Shown here one piece after another: positions 1-6,791 of a stretch of DNA of 8,825 bases (position 1 is its first letter; every line of letters starts with the position of its first letter). The notes below the pieces were generated by a model. It searched no databases. It was not told where the DNA came from and saw nothing but the letters and a program-made list of their open reading frames with translations. The DNA comes from Alphaproteobacteria bacterium. Its GTDB lineage: Bacteria; Pseudomonadota; Alphaproteobacteria; RS24. Location: contig JAAOIL010000044.1 of the NCBI GenBank assembly GCA_015163825.1, positions 1-8,825 on the forward strand, given 5' to 3'. The position numbers and the translations under genes were made by a program.

Positions 1-290
1 AGGTGGGCGAGGGTAATATCGCGGGCTGTTATCCCTTTGGCATCATGGGTGGTCAGCACCACATCAACCCGATTATAAACATTAGACCATTCGGGGTGGT
101 GATCTAACTTATCAGCGATGATAGCAATATGGCTCATCCAAGCAAAGGCGGTGGCGAAATCGGCAAAGATAAACTGCTTTTCTATCGCTTCGCGCTTCGC
201 CATTTTGCGCCAGCCGTTTAATGTGCGCAGTGCCGCCTCGTATTCTTTAGCAGAAAGCACCTGCATTAACTGGGGCGGGGAAGGGGACAT
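1..290 (-). CDS. 4a-hydroxytetrahydrobiopterin dehydratase (pterin-4a-carbinolamine dehydratase, PhhB/DCoH family), 3' end missing
   Basis: Ninety-six codons are visible; the C-terminus lies beyond base 1. The enzyme dehydrates 4a-hydroxytetrahydropterin so that the pterin cofactor of aromatic amino acid hydroxylases can be recycled; it is cytosolic. The family pattern is clear: an N-terminal L-x-G-W (L24-W27), then D-K-L-D-H-H-P-E-W (60-68), then N-V-Y-N-R-V-D-V-V-L-T-T-H (70-82). H64, H65 and H82 match the three catalytic histidines, with the family's 17-residue spacing between the second and third. About 96-110 residues is usual, so only a short tail should be missing. The ATG at 290 shares its A with the TAA of the upstream tas gene (TAATG), which suggests translational coupling. 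A second ATG at 266 (residue 9) would also keep the whole domain, and neither start has a clear SD. No phenylalanine hydroxylase gene is visible here, so its role in tyrosine synthesis is inferred from the family only. Confidence 0.93.
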   Translation of the reverse strand, partial: MSPSPPQLMQVLSAKEYEAALRTLNGWRKMAKREAIEKQFIFADFATAFAWMSHIAIIADKLDHHPEWSNVYNRVDVVLTTHDAKGITARDITLAH

Positions 291-1333
291 TAGGGACACA
301 CATTAGGGGCGCGCGCATGCACCGCTTCTATTTCTGCGACAATCTCATCTGTTAAATCAACATCAACAGAGGTGACGGCAAGTTTTAGCTGCGCCATCGT
401 GGTCGCCCCGATAATGTTTGAGGTCACAAAAGGTCGTGTTGTCACGAATTGATTAGCCAGTTGCGAGACGTCAATGCCATATTTTTTAGCGATAGCAAGA
501 TAGCTTTCTATGGCATTATCCGCCCCCGGGGTTTCATAACGTTGTAGGCGGTTAAATAATTCTTTGCGCGAGCCTTTGGGCAGAGCGCCATTTTGATATT
601 TACCGCTTAAATAGCCTTGCGCCAAAGGTGAATAGGCGAGCAGTCCGACATTTTCGTGGAAGTAAATCTCAGATGAGCCCATTTCATAAACACGATTGAT
701 GAGGTTATAGGCATTTTGCACAGACACCATACGCGGCAAGCCTTTGATTTCAGCGTGATGGAGGAATTTCATAATGCCCCATGGTGTTTCATTGGATAGA
801 CCAAAATGGCGCACCTTGCCTGATTTTTGTAAATCGCCGAGCACTTCCAAAATATCTTCTATGCGATTGATTTCATCGCTTATATGGGTGTAAGAAAAAT
901 TACTGCCGAATAATTTCATCGGGCGGTCAGGCCAATGCAATTGATAGAGATCAATATAATCGGTTTTAAGGCGGGTGAGGCTTTTATTGATCGCCTCTTC
1001 TATTTGGGGGCGCGTTTGTTGGGCTTTGGCACCATCATCACGCATCCAATCAAAATCGGCACGACCCGCTACTTTGGTGGCGAGGATAATATCATCACGC
1101 TTGCCAGATTTTTCAAGCCAAGTGCCAATAATGCGTTCTGTAGAGCCTTGCGTTTCTGCCTTTGGCGGCACAGCATACATTTCTGCTGTATCCAAAAAAT
1201 TGATACCCATAGCAAGGGCATAATCTATTTGTTCGTGTCCTTCCGCTTCAGTATTTTGTTGCCCCCATGTCATCGTGCCAAGGCAGATGCTGCTGACCTT
1301 TATATCCGTATGCCCTAATGTGCGGTATTCCAT
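290..1333 (-). CDS. tas: Tas-like NADP(H)-dependent aldo/keto reductase
   Basis: This 347-residue protein has the length of E. coli Tas (about 346) and matches it along its whole length from memory: the N-terminal L-G-T-M-T-W-G-Q-Q-N-x-E-A, the A-E-M-Y-x-V-P-P-x-x-E-T-Q-G stretch after the first catalytic residues, and the C-terminal I-I-G-A-T-T-M-A-Q-L-K. The aldo/keto reductase tetrad is present as D48, Y53, K87 and H133, in a TIM barrel expected to be cytosolic and to use NADPH to reduce carbonyls. The natural substrate is unknown. E. coli tas was named for relieving tyrosine auxotrophy, which is interesting beside a pterin dehydratase gene. The start is firm: AGAGGAGA lies 6 nt before the ATG, and that SD overlaps the TAG stop of tesA, 11 nt upstream, so tesA-tas are probably cotranscribed and coupled. 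No truncation or missing catalytic residue is seen. Confidence 0.93.
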   Translation of the reverse strand: MEYRTLGHTDIKVSSICLGTMTWGQQNTEAEGHEQIDYALAMGINFLDTAEMYAVPPKAETQGSTERIIGTWLEKSGKRDDIILATKVAGRADFDWMRDDGAKAQQTRPQIEEAINKSLTRLKTDYIDLYQLHWPDRPMKLFGSNFSYTHISDEINRIEDILEVLGDLQKSGKVRHFGLSNETPWGIMKFLHHAEIKGLPRMVSVQNAYNLINRVYEMGSSEIYFHENVGLLAYSPLAQGYLSGKYQNGALPKGSRKELFNRLQRYETPGADNAIESYLAIAKKYGIDVSQLANQFVTTRPFVTSNIIGATTMAQLKLAVTSVDVDLTDEIVAEIEAVHARAPNVCP

Positions 1334-1344
1334 AATCGTCTCCT

Positions 1345-2025
1345 CTACTTTATGTTTATCTCTTTTAGCAGTCTTTCTAACGTTGGCAAGATATTGCTGA
1401 CAATAATTTCAATCCCCTGCGCATTCGGGTGGATGCCGTCGGCAAGGTTCAAATGCGGCTGTGCCGCCACCCCTTTCAAGAAAAAGGGATAGAATTCCAC
1501 CCCATATTGGGCGGCAAGTCTTGGATATATTGGGGTGAAACGTTGATGATAATCCTGCCCCAGATTAGGCGGCGCTTGCATACCCGCCAATAGCACAGCC
1601 AACCCTTTTGCTTGTAGGCGGGTGATAATCGCCGCCAGATTTTGTTGTGTTAGGCGGGGGTTAAGCCCGCGCAGTGCATCATTGGCGCCCAGTTCCACAA
1701 TCACGGCTTGGGCGGTCGGGGCACCCGCCAATGTCCAATCAAGCCGACTTAACCCGCCAGCACTGGTATCACCAGAGACGCCAGCATTGATTATTTTAAC
1801 CTTATGCCCTCGCGCCCGCAAGGCGGCCTCAAGGCGTGGCACAAATCCCAACCCGGACGCCAGACCATAGCCCGCCGTCAAACTATCCCCCAAAGCGATA
1901 ATGGTTTTCTCTTGTGCTAATGTAGGACTCGCGCCTAAAAAAACCAACAAATATAAGACAGAAAAAACATGTCCAATGCGTTTAATTGGTAAGCGCGTCA
2001 TAAAAAATTTTTGTGCTATAAGCAT
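1345..2025 (-). CDS. tesA: TesA-like SGNH/GDSL esterase (arylesterase, acyl-CoA thioesterase I/lysophospholipase family), exported
   Basis: This 226-residue protein has an N-terminal export signal: basic residues (R11, K15, R16), a hydrophobic core about 19-31 and a likely cleavage after A-S-P-T-L-A-Q (about residue 38). The mature part is an SGNH hydrolase with all four blocks: G-D-S-L (nucleophile S48), V-S-G-D-T (oxyanion G85), G-A-N-D (N115) and D-G-I-H-P-N (D196, H199). These correspond to S10, G44, N73, D154 and H157 of E. coli TesA, a periplasmic thioesterase, esterase and lysophospholipase. It heads the run tesA-tas-pterin dehydratase and is divergent from ybbAP, as in E. coli. The start is uncertain. 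The ATG at 2025 has only a weak GGA upstream. An ATG at 2001 (residue 9) still leaves a complete signal peptide and would widen the divergent gap to 54 bp. Family and catalytic residues are secure; the physiological lipid or ester substrate cannot be read from the sequence. Confidence 0.93.
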   Translation of the reverse strand: MLIAQKFFMTRLPIKRIGHVFSVLYLLVFLGASPTLAQEKTIIALGDSLTAGYGLASGLGFVPRLEAALRARGHKVKIINAGVSGDTSAGGLSRLDWTLAGAPTAQAVIVELGANDALRGLNPRLTQQNLAAIITRLQAKGLAVLLAGMQAPPNLGQDYHQRFTPIYPRLAAQYGVEFYPFFLKGVAAQPHLNLADGIHPNAQGIEIIVSNILPTLERLLKEINIK

Positions 2026-2055
2026 AAATAATATCCAAAAAGAGGTTTATCAAAG
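2026..2055. promoter_or_regulatory. Very short divergent tesA/ybbA intergenic region
   Basis: Only 30 AT-rich bases separate the two divergent starts. AAGAGG (about 2040-2045) lies 10 nt before the ybbA ATG and is its probable SD. No convincing -35/-10 pair fits entirely in the gap, so promoters for both directions must extend into the other gene. On the minus strand TATTAT (2033-2028) looks like a -10; used as such, it would start transcription close to or after the 2025 ATG and favour tesA initiation at 2001. These sites are weak. Confidence 0.35.
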
Positions 2056-2733
2056 ATGATTAATATCAATAATCTATGTGTTAGTTTGCCTTCTAAATCG
2101 GGTCGCGTCAATATATTGCGTGGCGTTAGTTTTGCGGTGGCAGCCGCAGAGACGATTGCGCTTACCGGGCCGTCAGGGTCGGGCAAATCCACATTATTGA
2201 TGGTGATGGCGGGGTTAGAGCCTGCCACAGCGGGGCAAGTCTTAATCGGCGGCAAAAATTATGCGACAATGGATGAGGCGGCTTTGACGAAATTTCGCGG
2301 CGCCCATATTGGTATTGTCTTTCAATCATTTCATTTGATTGCCGGTATGACGGCACGAGAGAATATAATGCTACCGCTAGAACTGGCGCAAGTCAGCCCG
2401 CCCGAAGCCCAAATTCGTGCCGACCAATTGCTGGCGGATGTCGGTTTGGCAGCGCGGGCGGCGCATTATCCGGCGCAATTATCGGGGGGGGAACAACAAC
2501 GTGTGGCGATAGCACGGGCCCTCATTGCCAAGCCGCCTGTTTTATTGGCAGATGAACCAACGGGCAATCTTGACCAAGCCACAGGCGATTTGATTTTAGA
2601 TTTATTGATGAAACTGACAGAGCAATATAAAACGACTTTATTTTTGATTACCCATGATAGCAAAGTCGCGGCACGATGCGACCGCCGCATAGAAATCCGT
2701 GATGGCATGATTCTTGACGGCTCTTCTAAATGA
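2056..2733 (+). CDS. ybbA: ABC transporter ATP-binding protein, YbbA (LolD/MacB-type)
   Basis: This 225-residue ATPase has every expected motif: Walker A G-P-S-G-S-G-K-S (38-45), Q-loop Q90, signature L-S-G-G-E-Q-Q (142-148), Walker B L-L-A-D-E (163-167) followed by P-T-G-N-L-D, and the switch histidine H200. The sequence style and length are those of the LolD/MacB/FtsE class, whose permeases have an FtsX-like fold and use ATP to drive movements in the periplasm rather than classical import. Its partner is the next gene, ybbP, 13 nt after its TGA. Divergence from tesA identifies it as YbbA rather than LolD, since LolD sits with lolC/lolE. It should act at the cytoplasmic face of the inner membrane. 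A G8 homopolymer (2484-2491) encodes part of the signature motif; the frame is intact. The start at 2056 is supported by the purine-rich site at about 2040-2045 and by the domain beginning immediately. Confidence 0.93.
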   Translation: MININNLCVSLPSKSGRVNILRGVSFAVAAAETIALTGPSGSGKSTLLMVMAGLEPATAGQVLIGGKNYATMDEAALTKFRGAHIGIVFQSFHLIAGMTARENIMLPLELAQVSPPEAQIRADQLLADVGLAARAAHYPAQLSGGEQQRVAIARALIAKPPVLLADEPTGNLDQATGDLILDLLMKLTEQYKTTLFLITHDSKVAARCDRRIEIRDGMILDGSSK

Positions 2734-2746
2734 AAGGGGGCTATAT

Positions 2747-5455
2747 ATGAAAATAAAAAACCTTCCCTTAATCGTGCGTCTGGCATGGCGAGAAATGCCG
2801 TCATTGGCGTCAGGCGGTCGGGGCTTTCGCATATTTTTACTCTGTTTGATTTTGGGTATTGCGACCATTGCGGGGGTTGGTTCTTTATCGGCGGCTTTTG
2901 TTGGTGGTTTGGCGGCGGAAGGGCAAGCCATATTGGGGGGTGATGTATCTTTGCGCCTCGCCCATCGCCGCGCCAGTGCCGCCGAACGCGCTTGGCTAAA
3001 ACACGGTGCCAAAAATGTGCGCTCACTATCGGAAGTGGCAACTTTACGCTCTATGGTTAGGGTGCGGCTTGATAGTAAAGAAGACAACAACACAGCATTG
3101 GTAGAATTAAAAGCCGTTGATGCCATCTATCCGCTTTATGGGGCGGTGCTATTATCGCACCCCTCTTCGCATTTGCAAGAAGCAAAAGATAAACAATCAC
3201 TCAATGATATTATCACCCGACCTCCTACAGAAGGGGGGGCTAATACAGATAAAGCCACGCCGCTTTATTATGGTGTGGCAGAAGCCGATTTATTTGACCG
3301 CCTTGACTTGGACATAGGGGCACAGGTGCGTATCGGGGCGATAGATGTAGAACTCGTGGCACGGCTCGTGCAAGAACCCGACCGCACTTCGGGTGGTTTT
3401 CCGCTGGCACCCCGCCTGCTTATATCGCACGCGGCGTTAAAGGCTTCGGATTTAGTGCGCGAGGGATCTTTGGTGCATTTTCATTATCGTGTCAAACTAG
3501 CACCAGAAAATAATGACTCTAATAACTCCACTACCAGTAATGAAATTTTGCAAAATTTTATAAGCGATGCCCAAAGCACTTTCCCTTATGCGGGTTGGCA
3601 AATCCGCGACCGCAATGATGCCTCCCCCACTTTGCGTCGTTTCATAGAGCGTATGGCACTCTTTTTTACCGCTATAGGCTTAACGGCATTGGTGGTCGGT
3701 GGTGTGGGGGTCAGCAATGCCATAGGGGCGTATTTGACAACACGGCGCGAGACAATGGCGATATTAAAATCATTAGGCGCACCCGCCACCACCATTATTG
3801 GTATTTATGGTGTGCAAATCGCCCTCTTTACAATGCTTGGTGTTGTCATCGGTTTGGCATTGGGGGCGGCACTGCCTTTATTGGCGCAAGTGATGATTGG
3901 GGATGTTTTGCCTGTGCAGATTATTGCCGCCCTTTATCCCGCGCCGCTTTTATCGGCGGCGGGGTTTGGCATATTAACAGCGATTGCCTTTGCTCTTTAT
4001 CCGCTAGGGCTGATAGAAAAAACTCCTGTGGCACAATTATTTGGTGGCGCGGTGCGCCTCGTTGGCGTGCGCCCTGCGCCCTATTTTATATTTGGTATCG
4101 CCCTTTGTTTTATTGGGTTGGTCGCGATGGTGTTCTTATTGGCAAATAGTATCGCCATTGCGCTTTGGTTTTGTGTCGGGCTGGCCTTTGCTTATTTCGC
4201 TTTGCGTATAGCGGCAGCGCAAGTGATTAAACTGGCATTCTGGTGTCGCCAGCATGTTGCGCATAATATGATATTGCGCTTTGCTTTAGCGCATATTACG
4301 CGTCCGCATGCCCCTGTTTTGGCGGTCACTTTATCGATTGGTTTATCGGTTGCTTTGCTCGCCAGCATTGCTTTGGTGGAGGGTAATCTTTCCCGCCAGA
4401 TTGATGGCAACCTACCGACACGCCTGCCCTCGTTTTTTATGCTGGATATCCAGCCCGACCAGATAGATGATGTCCGTGTTTTAGTAGAAGCCACCACCAT
4501 CAACACGACTCCCGCTATTACCCCCGCTATTACCCCCGCTATTACCCCCAATACAATTGAAACTTTGCCGATGTTGCGGGGTCAGGTTTTATCTATCAAT
4601 GGTGTAGCGGTGGCAGATTTAGAAGTGCCCCCGCAAGCGGCATGGATTTTTCGGGGTGATAGAAATCTCACTTATGCCGAAACGCCCCCGCCGGGTGGGG
4701 AGATTGTAGCGGGGCAATGGTGGGCGGCTGATTATAGCGGGGCGCCGCTTCTTTCTTTTGATGCCGATATTGCCGCGCATTTAGGGGTGGTGGTTGGCGA
4801 TATGATTGGCGTCAATATATTGGGTCGCCCGCTCCAAGCACGGGTGGCGAATCTGCGCCGTGTTGATTGGGCATCGGGGGGTATTAACTTTGCTATGATA
4901 TTTTCGCCAGAGCCCTTGCGTTTTGCGCCGCATGTTTATTTAGCATCGGTGCATATTGATGAAACCCAAGAGGTTGGTTTTATCCGCACGATTTCGCGTG
5001 ACTATCCGAATATCACGCTGATTCGTGTCAAGGATGCGTTGCAAAGAGCGGCTGATATTTTACGCCAACTGCAATTGGCAGTGCAGATAATGAGTGCGAT
5101 TACTTTGGCGACAGGCTTATTGGTGTTGGCGGGGGCGATGGCGGGCAGTCATTATGCGCGTCTTTATGATAGTGTTATATTGAAGATATTGGGGGCATCA
5201 CGCCGCCACATTCTGGCTATTTATGCGCTGGAATATATGCTGGTCGGGGCGGCGGCGGCGCTTATGGCGGCAGCCCTTGCCACACTTGCTTCATGGGGGT
5301 TGGTAGCGGGGCTTATGGATGCCGATTGGGTGTTTTTACCGCTACCGCTCATCTTAACCTTAACGGCGGGGGTGTTGGTGGCGGCTAGTCTTGGCATTAT
5401 CGCCACTTTATATACACTTAATGCGCCTGTTGCTTCGGCTTTAAGAGCGCAATAA
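2747..5455 (+). CDS. ybbP: FtsX-like ABC permease, YbbP
   Basis: I choose the ATG at 2747 (902 residues) because AAAGGGGG lies 6-7 nt upstream. An in-frame TTG at 2714 would add 11 residues inside ybbA and has no such site. My hydropathy reading gives ten membrane segments: about 28-50, 304-328, 354-380, 398-420, 446-466, 468-490, 521-543, 781-800, 826-850 and 866-888. Two large soluble domains (about 51-300 and 544-780) should face the periplasm. The two FtsX-type halves each carry the cytoplasmic coupling motif: T-T-R-R-E-T-M-A-I-L-K-S-L-G-A (331-345) and Y-D-S-V-I-L-K-I-L-G-A-S (807-818). This is the layout of E. coli YbbP, the permease of YbbAP, thought to work with TesA on hydrophobic molecules. 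Oddities are an Asn/Ser-rich stretch (255-266), possibly a loop, and an Ala-Ile-Thr-Pro microrepeat at 589-601 in the second periplasmic domain. Substrate is unknown. No rho-independent terminator is seen after the stop. Confidence 0.92.
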   Translation: MKIKNLPLIVRLAWREMPSLASGGRGFRIFLLCLILGIATIAGVGSLSAAFVGGLAAEGQAILGGDVSLRLAHRRASAAERAWLKHGAKNVRSLSEVATLRSMVRVRLDSKEDNNTALVELKAVDAIYPLYGAVLLSHPSSHLQEAKDKQSLNDIITRPPTEGGANTDKATPLYYGVAEADLFDRLDLDIGAQVRIGAIDVELVARLVQEPDRTSGGFPLAPRLLISHAALKASDLVREGSLVHFHYRVKLAPENNDSNNSTTSNEILQNFISDAQSTFPYAGWQIRDRNDASPTLRRFIERMALFFTAIGLTALVVGGVGVSNAIGAYLTTRRETMAILKSLGAPATTIIGIYGVQIALFTMLGVVIGLALGAALPLLAQVMIGDVLPVQIIAALYPAPLLSAAGFGILTAIAFALYPLGLIEKTPVAQLFGGAVRLVGVRPAPYFIFGIALCFIGLVAMVFLLANSIAIALWFCVGLAFAYFALRIAAAQVIKLAFWCRQHVAHNMILRFALAHITRPHAPVLAVTLSIGLSVALLASIALVEGNLSRQIDGNLPTRLPSFFMLDIQPDQIDDVRVLVEATTINTTPAITPAITPAITPNTIETLPMLRGQVLSINGVAVADLEVPPQAAWIFRGDRNLTYAETPPPGGEIVAGQWWAADYSGAPLLSFDADIAAHLGVVVGDMIGVNILGRPLQARVANLRRVDWASGGINFAMIFSPEPLRFAPHVYLASVHIDETQEVGFIRTISRDYPNITLIRVKDALQRAADILRQLQLAVQIMSAITLATGLLVLAGAMAGSHYARLYDSVILKILGASRRHILAIYALEYMLVGAAAALMAAALATLASWGLVAGLMDADWVFLPLPLILTLTAGVLVAASLGIIATLYTLNAPVASALRAQ
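4511..4549 (+). repeat. 12-bp tandem repeat (3.25 copies) inside ybbP
   Basis: The unit CCCGCTATTACC occurs three times without mismatch (4511-4522, 4523-4534, 4535-4546), followed by CCC. It is in frame and encodes Pro-Ala-Ile-Thr three times then Pro (residues 589-601 of YbbP), in a hydrophilic stretch of the second periplasmic domain. Copy number changes would keep the reading frame. Confidence 0.95.
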
Positions 5456-5476
5456 GTCGCTATCGCCTTATAGGCG

Positions 5477-5509
5477 GGGGAGACAAGAATAGGGCTTGAA
5501 ATTCTCCCC
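5477..5509 (+). promoter_or_regulatory. Stem-loop between ybbP and the BI-1 gene
   Basis: GGGGAGA (5477-5483) pairs with TCTCCCC (5503-5509). Directly stacked inside, CAAG (5484-5487) pairs with CTTG (5495-5498), leaving a 7-nt loop and a 4-nt AAAT bulge on the 3' side. A smaller CGCCT-TAT-AGGCG hairpin lies just before it (about 5464-5476). No T-run follows on either strand, so a rho-independent terminator is unlikely. It could protect the 3' end of ybbAP mRNA or attenuate read-through into the next gene. Confidence 0.45.
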
Positions 5510-5524
5510 AAAAGTGCCATATTA
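5495..5524 (+). promoter_or_regulatory. Candidate heat-shock-like (RpoH) promoter for the BI-1 gene
   Basis: CTTGAAA (5495-5501) is a perfect copy of the sigma-32 -35 consensus as I remember it. After 15 nt comes CCATATTA (5517-5524), which agrees with the core of the CCCCATnT -10 consensus. Transcription would begin near 5530, leaving about 48 nt of leader before the ATG at 5578. A sigma-70 reading (TTGAAA, N18, TATTAA) is also possible. The -35 overlaps the 3' arm of the stem-loop just described. Confidence 0.4.
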
Positions 5525-5577
5525 AACATAACACTTAAACGCGACAGGCAAATAGAGAGATAATGAGAGAGGCTGAT

Positions 5578-6300
5578 ATGGCAAACCCACAAAATAAACA
5601 AGAGACTTTTTCCTCAACAAGCGCTTCCCAACAAGCCGGCGTAATGGATGCGGGACTACGCATCTATATGTCCAAAGTTTATAATTATATGGCGATTGGC
5701 TTATTGCTGACAGCATTCACGGCTTATGCCGCCGCCGCTTCAGGCTTTTATCAATCCATCGCCCAAACGCCGCTTGTCTATGTGGTGATGTTTGCGCCTT
5801 TAGGTATGGTGCTCTGGCTTTCGGTGCGTCTCAATCGTATGAGTGCGGCACGGGCACAAACGATGTTCTGGCTCTTTGCGGCTATGATGGGGCTATCGCT
5901 ATCCTATGTGTTCCTTGTCTATACAGGTGCTAGTGTTGTGCAAACCTTTCTGGTGACCTCTGCGTCTTTTGGGGCGCTTAGCCTCTATGGCTATACGACA
6001 AAACGCGATTTATCCGCTATGGGTTCCTTTATGTTTATGGGGCTGATTGGTATTATCATTGCTTCTATTGTTAATCTATTTATGCAAAGCAGTGCCTTGC
6101 ATTTCGCTATCTCAGCTATTGGGGTGTTGATATTTGCGGGGCTTACTGCCTATGATACACAACACATCAAGCGCATTTACTATAGCGGTGATACCCGCGA
6201 ACTGGCGGAGAAAAAAGCCATTATGGGGGCGTTGCGGCTTTATCTGGATTTCATCAATATGTTTATTTTCTTGCTGCAATTTATGGGTAATCGCAACTAA
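5578..6300 (+). CDS. Bax inhibitor-1/YccA family inner-membrane protein
   Basis: This 240-residue protein has seven predicted membrane segments (about 33-54, 65-82, 93-113, 118-139, 148-169, 175-192, 218-236) after a 30-residue polar N-terminus, the standard BI-1 topology and length. Family hallmarks are S-L-Y-G-Y-T-T-K-R-D-L-S (135-146), G-L-T-A-Y-D-T-Q (188-195) and A-L-R-L-Y-L-D-F-I-N (218-227). D193 and D224 fit the conserved acidic residues near the pore in this family. Bacterial relatives include E. coli YccA, which modulates the FtsH protease, and B. subtilis YetJ, a pH-sensitive calcium leak; which role applies here cannot be read. The start at 5578 is chosen because GAGAGAGG ends 5 nt before it; an in-frame ATG at 5563 adds five residues and has a poorer site. 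The gene probably has its own promoter, as 122 nt and a stem-loop separate it from ybbP. It converges with the DUF2794 gene, one base away. Confidence 0.92.
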   Translation: MANPQNKQETFSSTSASQQAGVMDAGLRIYMSKVYNYMAIGLLLTAFTAYAAAASGFYQSIAQTPLVYVVMFAPLGMVLWLSVRLNRMSAARAQTMFWLFAAMMGLSLSYVFLVYTGASVVQTFLVTSASFGALSLYGYTTKRDLSAMGSFMFMGLIGIIIASIVNLFMQSSALHFAISAIGVLIFAGLTAYDTQHIKRIYYSGDTRELAEKKAIMGALRLYLDFINMFIFLLQFMGNRN

Positions 6301-6301
6301 T

Positions 6302-6658
6302 CTATTTGGCAAGTTTTAACTGCTTGCGATCAAAATAGCGCAAAAGTGCCGCCAGATCTTGTCCGCGCCGCAAAGTGTGTCCTTGTTCGCCATAGCCTTT
6401 TATGGCGCGCAATTGATAGAGCAAAGGCTTGGTATATTTCTCTATGCAATAAAGGGGGCGGTCTTGGGCACGCGCATGGATTGTAAAAAGAGCCGCTTCG
6501 GTTTTGCTCGTGCTCGCCGCTAACCGATAATCCCGCCAATGCCCCGCCGCTACATAGCGTCCATAAACACCCAAAAGAATCGCCAATTCATCGCGTTGCC
6601 ACATCACCATTTTTGAGGCGGTAGAAACACGAAAATTGGTATGGGGCGTATAAGACAT
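6302..6658 (-). CDS. DUF2794 family protein of unknown function
   Basis: This 118-residue soluble protein matches the DUF2794 pattern I remember: an N-terminal F-R (9-10), a W-x-R-x-E-L block (20-25), V-Y-G-R-Y-V-A-A-G-H-W-R-D-Y (31-44), A-L-F-T-I-H-A-R-A (56-64), then P-L-Y-x-I-E-K (68-74) and a C-terminal R-R-G-Q-D-L-A-A-L-L-R-Y-F (97-109). No catalytic motif, signal peptide or membrane segment is visible. The family is small, is restricted to Alphaproteobacteria as far as I know, and has no established function. The ATG at 6658 is the only start that keeps the F-R block before an upstream stop, although it lacks an SD; a GGGG/CCCC hairpin lies 15 nt upstream. It ends one base from the BI-1 stop and diverges from the GldA-like ABC gene. 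Confidence 0.82.
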   Translation of the reverse strand: MSYTPHTNFRVSTASKMVMWQRDELAILLGVYGRYVAAGHWRDYRLAASTSKTEAALFTIHARAQDRPLYCIEKYTKPLLYQLRAIKGYGEQGHTLRRGQDLAALLRYFDRKQLKLAK

Positions 6659-6672
6659 TATGTCATTGTGTG

Positions 6673-6684
6673 GGGGTTCGCCCC
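6673..6684 (-). promoter_or_regulatory. Small GGGG-TTCG-CCCC hairpin in the DUF2794 leader
   Basis: Four perfect G-C pairs close a four-base loop (TTCG on plus, CGAA on minus). It ends 14 nt upstream of the DUF2794 ATG, so in that mRNA it would sit where an SD is expected; no SD is present. There is no adjacent T-run on either strand in the terminator orientation. Confidence 0.35.
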
Positions 6685-6768
6685 AAAAAGCAAGCCTCTC
6701 TCGTATTTAGGCGGGCATTTGCGTGTTCTTTTAGAAGCGAATAAAAGCAAGTATCGCCTGTAAATACC

Positions 6769-6783
6769 TTAATTTTGCCTTAA
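6769..6783. promoter_or_regulatory. CtrA-type binding box (TTAA-N7-TTAA)
   Basis: TTAA at 6769-6772 and TTAA at 6780-6783 are separated by exactly seven bases (TTTTGCC). They form part of a direct repeat of CCTTAATT with 11-bp spacing, about one helical turn. This matches the full CtrA recognition box of Alphaproteobacteria, except that the second half is followed by T instead of C. It could control either divergent direction; it lies just upstream of the candidate plus-strand promoter. The site is short and could occur by chance. Confidence 0.4.
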
Positions 6784-6791
6784 TTCTACCC

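Noticed and set aside
935..1870. Plus-strand open frames of 82-127 codons opposite tas and tesA.
   Set aside because: Both minus-strand genes carry full catalytic residue sets and family lengths; the plus frames are low-information shadows.
2714..2746. TTG at 2714 as the ybbP start.
   Set aside because: The ATG at 2747 has a strong purine-rich SD at the right distance and starts where family homology begins.
2016..3126. Several minus-strand open frames opposite ybbA and the start of ybbP.
   Set aside because: They are antisense shadows of genes with complete ABC motifs; their translations have no recognisable motif and overlap one another.
5477..5509. Rho-independent terminator for ybbAP.
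   Set aside because: The stem is good, but no T-run follows it on the plus strand (AAAAGTGCC), and the minus-strand side is also unsuitable.
5522..5538. Second CtrA-type box before the BI-1 gene (TTAA ... TTAA).
   Set aside because: The two TTAA halves are nine bases apart, not seven.
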